Assembly: GCA_047623945.1 (NCBI GenBank)
Contig: JBLHOT010000074.1
Location: 1 to 18,683 of the forward strand
DNA from: Arcticibacterium sp047623945
Lineage (GTDB): Bacteria > Bacteroidota > Bacteroidia > Cytophagales > Spirosomataceae
Direction of reading: 5' to 3'
DNA length: 18,683 nt
The position numbers and the translations under genes were made by a program. Positions 17,028 to 18,683 of this stretch are shown here, piece after piece; within the stretch, counting starts at the first letter, position 1, and the number at the start of each line of letters is the position of its first letter. The notes beneath the pieces were generated by a model. It was given only the letters and a program-made list of their open reading frames with translations. It ran no database searches and had not been told where the DNA came from.

Positions 17028-17035
17028 CAAAAATA
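17028..17035 (-). promoter_or_regulatory. -7 element of pyrR-aat
   Basis: On the minus strand this is TATTTTTG, an exact TAnnTTTG match 18 bases upstream of the pyrR ATG. It overlaps the first ATATTGACT repeat, so a protein bound there would block it. Confidence 0.45.
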
Positions 17036-17057
17036 TTGACTTCTAGGGATATTGACT
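17033..17057. repeat. Two direct copies of ATATTGACT, 16-base period
   Basis: ATATTGACT at 17033-17041 recurs at 17049-17057 after seven bases. The identical 9-mers on about 1.5 helical turns overlap the pyrR -7 box, so they could be an operator. No regulator is identified. Confidence 0.5.
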
Positions 17058-17064
17058 AATAAAT

Positions 17065-17082
17065 AAGAAAGGAGCCTTTCTT
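17065..17082. promoter_or_regulatory. 8-bp-arm dyad in the pyrR-pth spacer
   Basis: AAGAAAGG at 17065-17072 and CCTTTCTT at 17075-17082 are perfect inverted arms around two bases. The two-base centre is too tight for a good hairpin, and no T-run follows, so a protein-binding site is more likely than a terminator. It lies between the divergent -7 boxes. Confidence 0.4.
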
Positions 17083-17126
17083 TGAATAAGGCTGAATTCA
17101 TTAAACCAAGAATTGTAATGCATCCA

Positions 17127-17134
17127 TATATTTG
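17127..17134 (+). promoter_or_regulatory. -7 element of pth
   Basis: TATATTTG matches TAnnTTTG exactly and ends 27 bases before the pth ATG at 17162. The nearest TTG (17113-17115) is only 11 bases upstream, too close for a normal -33. A short AATGCA/TGCATT inverted repeat straddles the box. Confidence 0.45.
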
Positions 17135-17161
17135 CATTCTTTAAGTTAAAACAGATTCTGA

Positions 17162-17794
17162 ATGACAAACTTTTTAAAGACCCTTAAAGCCTTTTTTTCT
17201 AACGAGCAGGCTGAAATAGAAATTGACGCTAATATGAAATATTTGATAGTGGGCTTGGGAAACATTGGGCCACAGTACGCTTTTACTCGCCACAATATAG
17301 GTTTCATGGCATTGGATAGCATTGCTACGCAAGAAAAACTACATTTTTCTATGGAGAAGCTAGCATATCATACGGAGTGGAAATCTAAAGGCCGTATCAT
17401 ACACCTTATTAAACCTACCACATTCATGAACCTGTCTGGAAAAGCCCTCAAGCATTGGATGACTAAGCTTAAGGTTTCCAAAGAAAACGTCTTGGTACTC
17501 GTCGATGACCTAGCCCTGCCTCTTGGAAAACTAAGGCTTAAACCAAAAGGATCGTCGGCTGGCCATAATGGGTTAAAAGATATAGAGCAAAACCTTCAGA
17601 GTTCCGATTATGTTCGTCTCAAAATTGGGATAGGAAGCGACTACCCAAAAGGAAGGCAAGTAGATTACGTTTTAGGTGAATTCAGCGAAGACGATATGAT
17701 AGAAATGGCTATAAAACTAGAGAAGGTCAAAAAGATGGTTTTAAGCTTTTGCTTCATCGGCGTTCAGAAAACTATGAATTCCTTTAATGAATAA
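17162..17794 (+). CDS. pth: Peptidyl-tRNA hydrolase
   Basis: A 210-residue Pth that frees tRNA from prematurely released peptidyl-tRNA. All catalytic landmarks are seen: N34 in GLGNIG, H44 in TRHNIGF (catalytic base), N90 in KPTTFMNLSG, D115 in VDDLALPLG, and N136 in AGHNGLKD. The core starts at M25 (MKYLIVGLGN), so the first 24 residues are an extension with an amphipathic start (FLKTLKAFF) and an acidic stretch. The ATG at 17162 fits the -7 box at 17127-17134, leaving a leader of about 20 bases; the ATG at 17234 is the alternative. Single gene, divergent from pyrR. Confidence 0.95.
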   Translation: MTNFLKTLKAFFSNEQAEIEIDANMKYLIVGLGNIGPQYAFTRHNIGFMALDSIATQEKLHFSMEKLAYHTEWKSKGRIIHLIKPTTFMNLSGKALKHWMTKLKVSKENVLVLVDDLALPLGKLRLKPKGSSAGHNGLKDIEQNLQSSDYVRLKIGIGSDYPKGRQVDYVLGEFSEDDMIEMAIKLEKVKKMVLSFCFIGVQKTMNSFNE

Positions 17795-17891
17795 TTGCAC
17801 TTTTTAAAGAATATTAGACTCTGCTGTAAATAGATACTTTATATACTTAATTATTTTAATATTGATATTTTATTCTTCACGATGTCTATTA

Positions 17892-17910
17892 TTTGACTAA
17901 TTATGTCAAA
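17892..17910. promoter_or_regulatory. Dyad TTTGAC-N7-GTCAAA
   Basis: Six-base inverted arms around seven bases form a 19-bp near-palindrome. It lies about 100 bases upstream of the predicted start of transcription of the secreted-protein gene, and three bases from a second palindrome. This is the form of a dimeric regulator site; the regulator is unknown. Confidence 0.4.
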
Positions 17911-17913
17911 CAA

Positions 17914-17934
17914 AAAATGTATTTAATACATTTT
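17914..17934. promoter_or_regulatory. Perfect 21-bp palindrome with a one-base centre
   Basis: AAAATGTATT at 17914-17923 and AATACATTTT at 17925-17934 are perfect inverted arms around a single T. A one-base loop and no T-run argue against a terminator. An operator or activator site upstream of the promoter at 17970-18000 fits better. Confidence 0.45.
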
Positions 17935-17969
17935 CCATATTTTATTTGGTTACCCATCCTCTATAAAAC

Positions 17970-18000
17970 TTGCGAGATTCTTATTTAGCCCCCATATTTG
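17970..18000 (+). promoter_or_regulatory. Candidate promoter of the secreted-protein gene
   Basis: TTG at 17970-17972, a 20-base spacer, then CATATTTG (17993-18000), one mismatch from TAnnTTTG. It would give a leader of roughly 28 bases before the ATG at 18035. The rest of the 240-base AT-rich spacer after pth holds the two dyads and nothing else recognised. Confidence 0.45.
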
Positions 18001-18034
18001 TGTCATAATTAATCACGGAAAACATAACAAATCC

Positions 18035-18511
18035 ATGAATATGAAAAATAGAAACAAAATAGGAACATTAATACTTGTAGTCTTGGCAGCTATCTCGGGA
18101 GTGGGAACAGTGAACGCCACAAAAACTGTAGTTGCACATTCGCATATATATCTCGTGGCAGGTTCAGAGTCTAACTTTGAAACTTACATGAGCAAGAAAG
18201 CCAAGAGGTTTATAAAGAAGAATAACGAGGACTGGGCGACTTTTAATAAAGTGGTTCGTCTGTATAACAGCAGTACAGGAACATTCTTAAGTGTCTCTAA
18301 AGATGACAAAGCCGATTTTTTTGAGGCAGTAGCAACAATAAACGATAAGCTAGAAAAAATGGGAGGAAGAGATTCTAAAGTTTGGCAATCTAAAGTGGAC
18401 GTTACTGAAAAGGTTTTCGCCTTCTTGTGGAGTAATCGTCCAGTAGAGTTACCGTTAGAAAACATAGAAGAAATCCCATCTATGCAGCTAGAAGCTGCTT
18501 TAGGAAGATAA
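18035..18511 (+). CDS. Secreted protein of unknown function, 158 residues
   Basis: I do not recognise the family. The N-terminus is a good signal peptide: basic MNMKNRNK, a hydrophobic core GTLILVVLAAISGVG, and a likely cut after VNA at 28/29. The mature part (about 130 residues) has no cysteine and no membrane segment. It looks helical and charged: a Lys-rich stretch (MSKKAKRFIKKNNEDW), then DDKADFFEAVATINDKLEKMG, then VTEKVFAFLW. It should be periplasmic or secreted. The start may be ATG 18035 or ATG 18041. It is a single gene with its own candidate promoter, and a terminator of the repeated type lies about 40 bases after its stop. Possible operator dyads upstream suggest regulated expression. 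Confidence 0.8.
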   Translation: MNMKNRNKIGTLILVVLAAISGVGTVNATKTVVAHSHIYLVAGSESNFETYMSKKAKRFIKKNNEDWATFNKVVRLYNSSTGTFLSVSKDDKADFFEAVATINDKLEKMGGRDSKVWQSKVDVTEKVFAFLWSNRPVELPLENIEEIPSMQLEAALGR

Positions 18512-18538
18512 AAAAATTCAAAGTTTAATAGGTTAGGG

Positions 18539-18588
18539 TTGAATATATAAATGCCGCTCCAGTTTTGGGGCGGTTATTTTTTTGCCCA
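18539..18588. repeat. Direct repeat, copy 1 (50 bp, carries a terminator)
   Basis: The 50 bases from TTGAATATATAAATG to TTTGCCCA are identical to 18634-18683, offset 95 bases. A further shared 12-mer AGTTTAATAGGT lies just upstream of each copy (18522-18533 and 18605-18616), with spacers of 5 and 17 bases to the 50-mer. Confidence 0.9.
18553..18583 (+). terminator. Rho-independent terminator of the secreted-protein gene
   Basis: CCGCTCC (18554-18560) pairs with GGGGCGG (18567-18573) with one G-U and a six-base loop, followed after TTA by seven T residues. It lies about 40 bases past the stop codon. Confidence 0.88.
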
Positions 18589-18633
18589 CACCTCCCATTC
18601 TAATAGTTTAATAGGTGGGCGGGACGCGTAGTC

Positions 18634-18683
18634 TTGAATATATAAATGCCGCTCCAGTTTTGGGGCGGTTATTTTTTTGCCCA
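18634..18683. repeat. Direct repeat, copy 2 (reaches the window end)
   Basis: An exact 50-base copy of 18539-18588. The window stops at the last base of the match, so the repeat may continue beyond it. The bases before it (18618-18633) are unusually GC-rich and absent from copy 1. Confidence 0.9.
18648..18678 (+). terminator. Second, identical rho-independent terminator
   Basis: The same stem, loop and T-run as the terminator 95 bases upstream, with no gene between them. It works either as a back-up terminator or as the relic of a duplication. Confidence 0.8.

Noticed and set aside
17010..17030. TTG start seven codons before pyrR ATG
   Set aside because: It falls in the predicted -7 promoter element, and the extra residues are not part of the PyrR fold.
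1..18683. CRISPR array, tRNA, rRNA, transposase or prophage genes
   Set aside because: None seen: no regularly spaced repeats, no cloverleaf-like segments noticed, and every large frame is explained by another family or a single unknown gene.

Overview
The window looks like chromosomal DNA from a member of the Bacteroidota, most likely the Cytophagia; the class is inferred and the genus cannot be named. It is AT-rich. Two outer-membrane TonB-type receptors are present, ribosome binding sites are weak, and several genes are preceded by a TAnnTTTG -7 element typical of Bacteroidota. Gene pairs such as an alanine-dehydrogenase-like gene joined to tsaE are also familiar from that phylum. No tRNA, rRNA, CRISPR array, transposase or prophage gene was seen.

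Layout. 1-1495: 3' part of a TonB-dependent receptor, closed by a strong terminator. 1611-3971: a subfamily-I-type haloalkane dehalogenase and a lipoprotein sulfatase. 3972-4348: an apparent promoter, a structured leader and a 53-residue small protein. 4351-7816 (minus): a carbon-nitrogen hydrolase and an 822-residue outer-membrane receptor. 8162-9751: release factor 3 (prfC). 9771-11860 (minus): tsaE, an alanine-dehydrogenase-like gene and an acidic protein of unknown function, apparently one operon. 12024-15860: mrdA (PBP2), rodA and a short RsmI-like methyltransferase. 15864-17009 (minus): pyrR and aat. 17162-17794: pth. 18035-18511: an unrecognised secreted protein, followed by two copies of a terminator-bearing 50-bp direct repeat that run to the last base.

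How the genes fit together. Most of the right half is housekeeping. PBP2 and RodA form the elongation peptidoglycan polymerase. TsaE serves tRNA t6A synthesis, RF3 and Pth serve translation termination and peptidyl-tRNA recycling, Aat tags N-degron substrates, and PyrR handles uracil salvage or pyrimidine control. The left half is accessory: receptors and hydrolases for scavenging organic sulfate esters, organohalides or nitriles/amides.

The most notable unexplained signal is at 4101-4199. A perfect 13-bp inverted repeat pairs the leader with the start codon and first codons of the 53-residue ORF. A competing 8-bp pairing would release that start, and a nested hairpin fits inside both folds, so the whole resembles a translational RNA switch. 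Secondary signals are the compact dyads and direct repeats in the pyrR-pth spacer and upstream of the secreted protein, and the duplicated terminator at the right edge. No complete novel multi-gene system was found.
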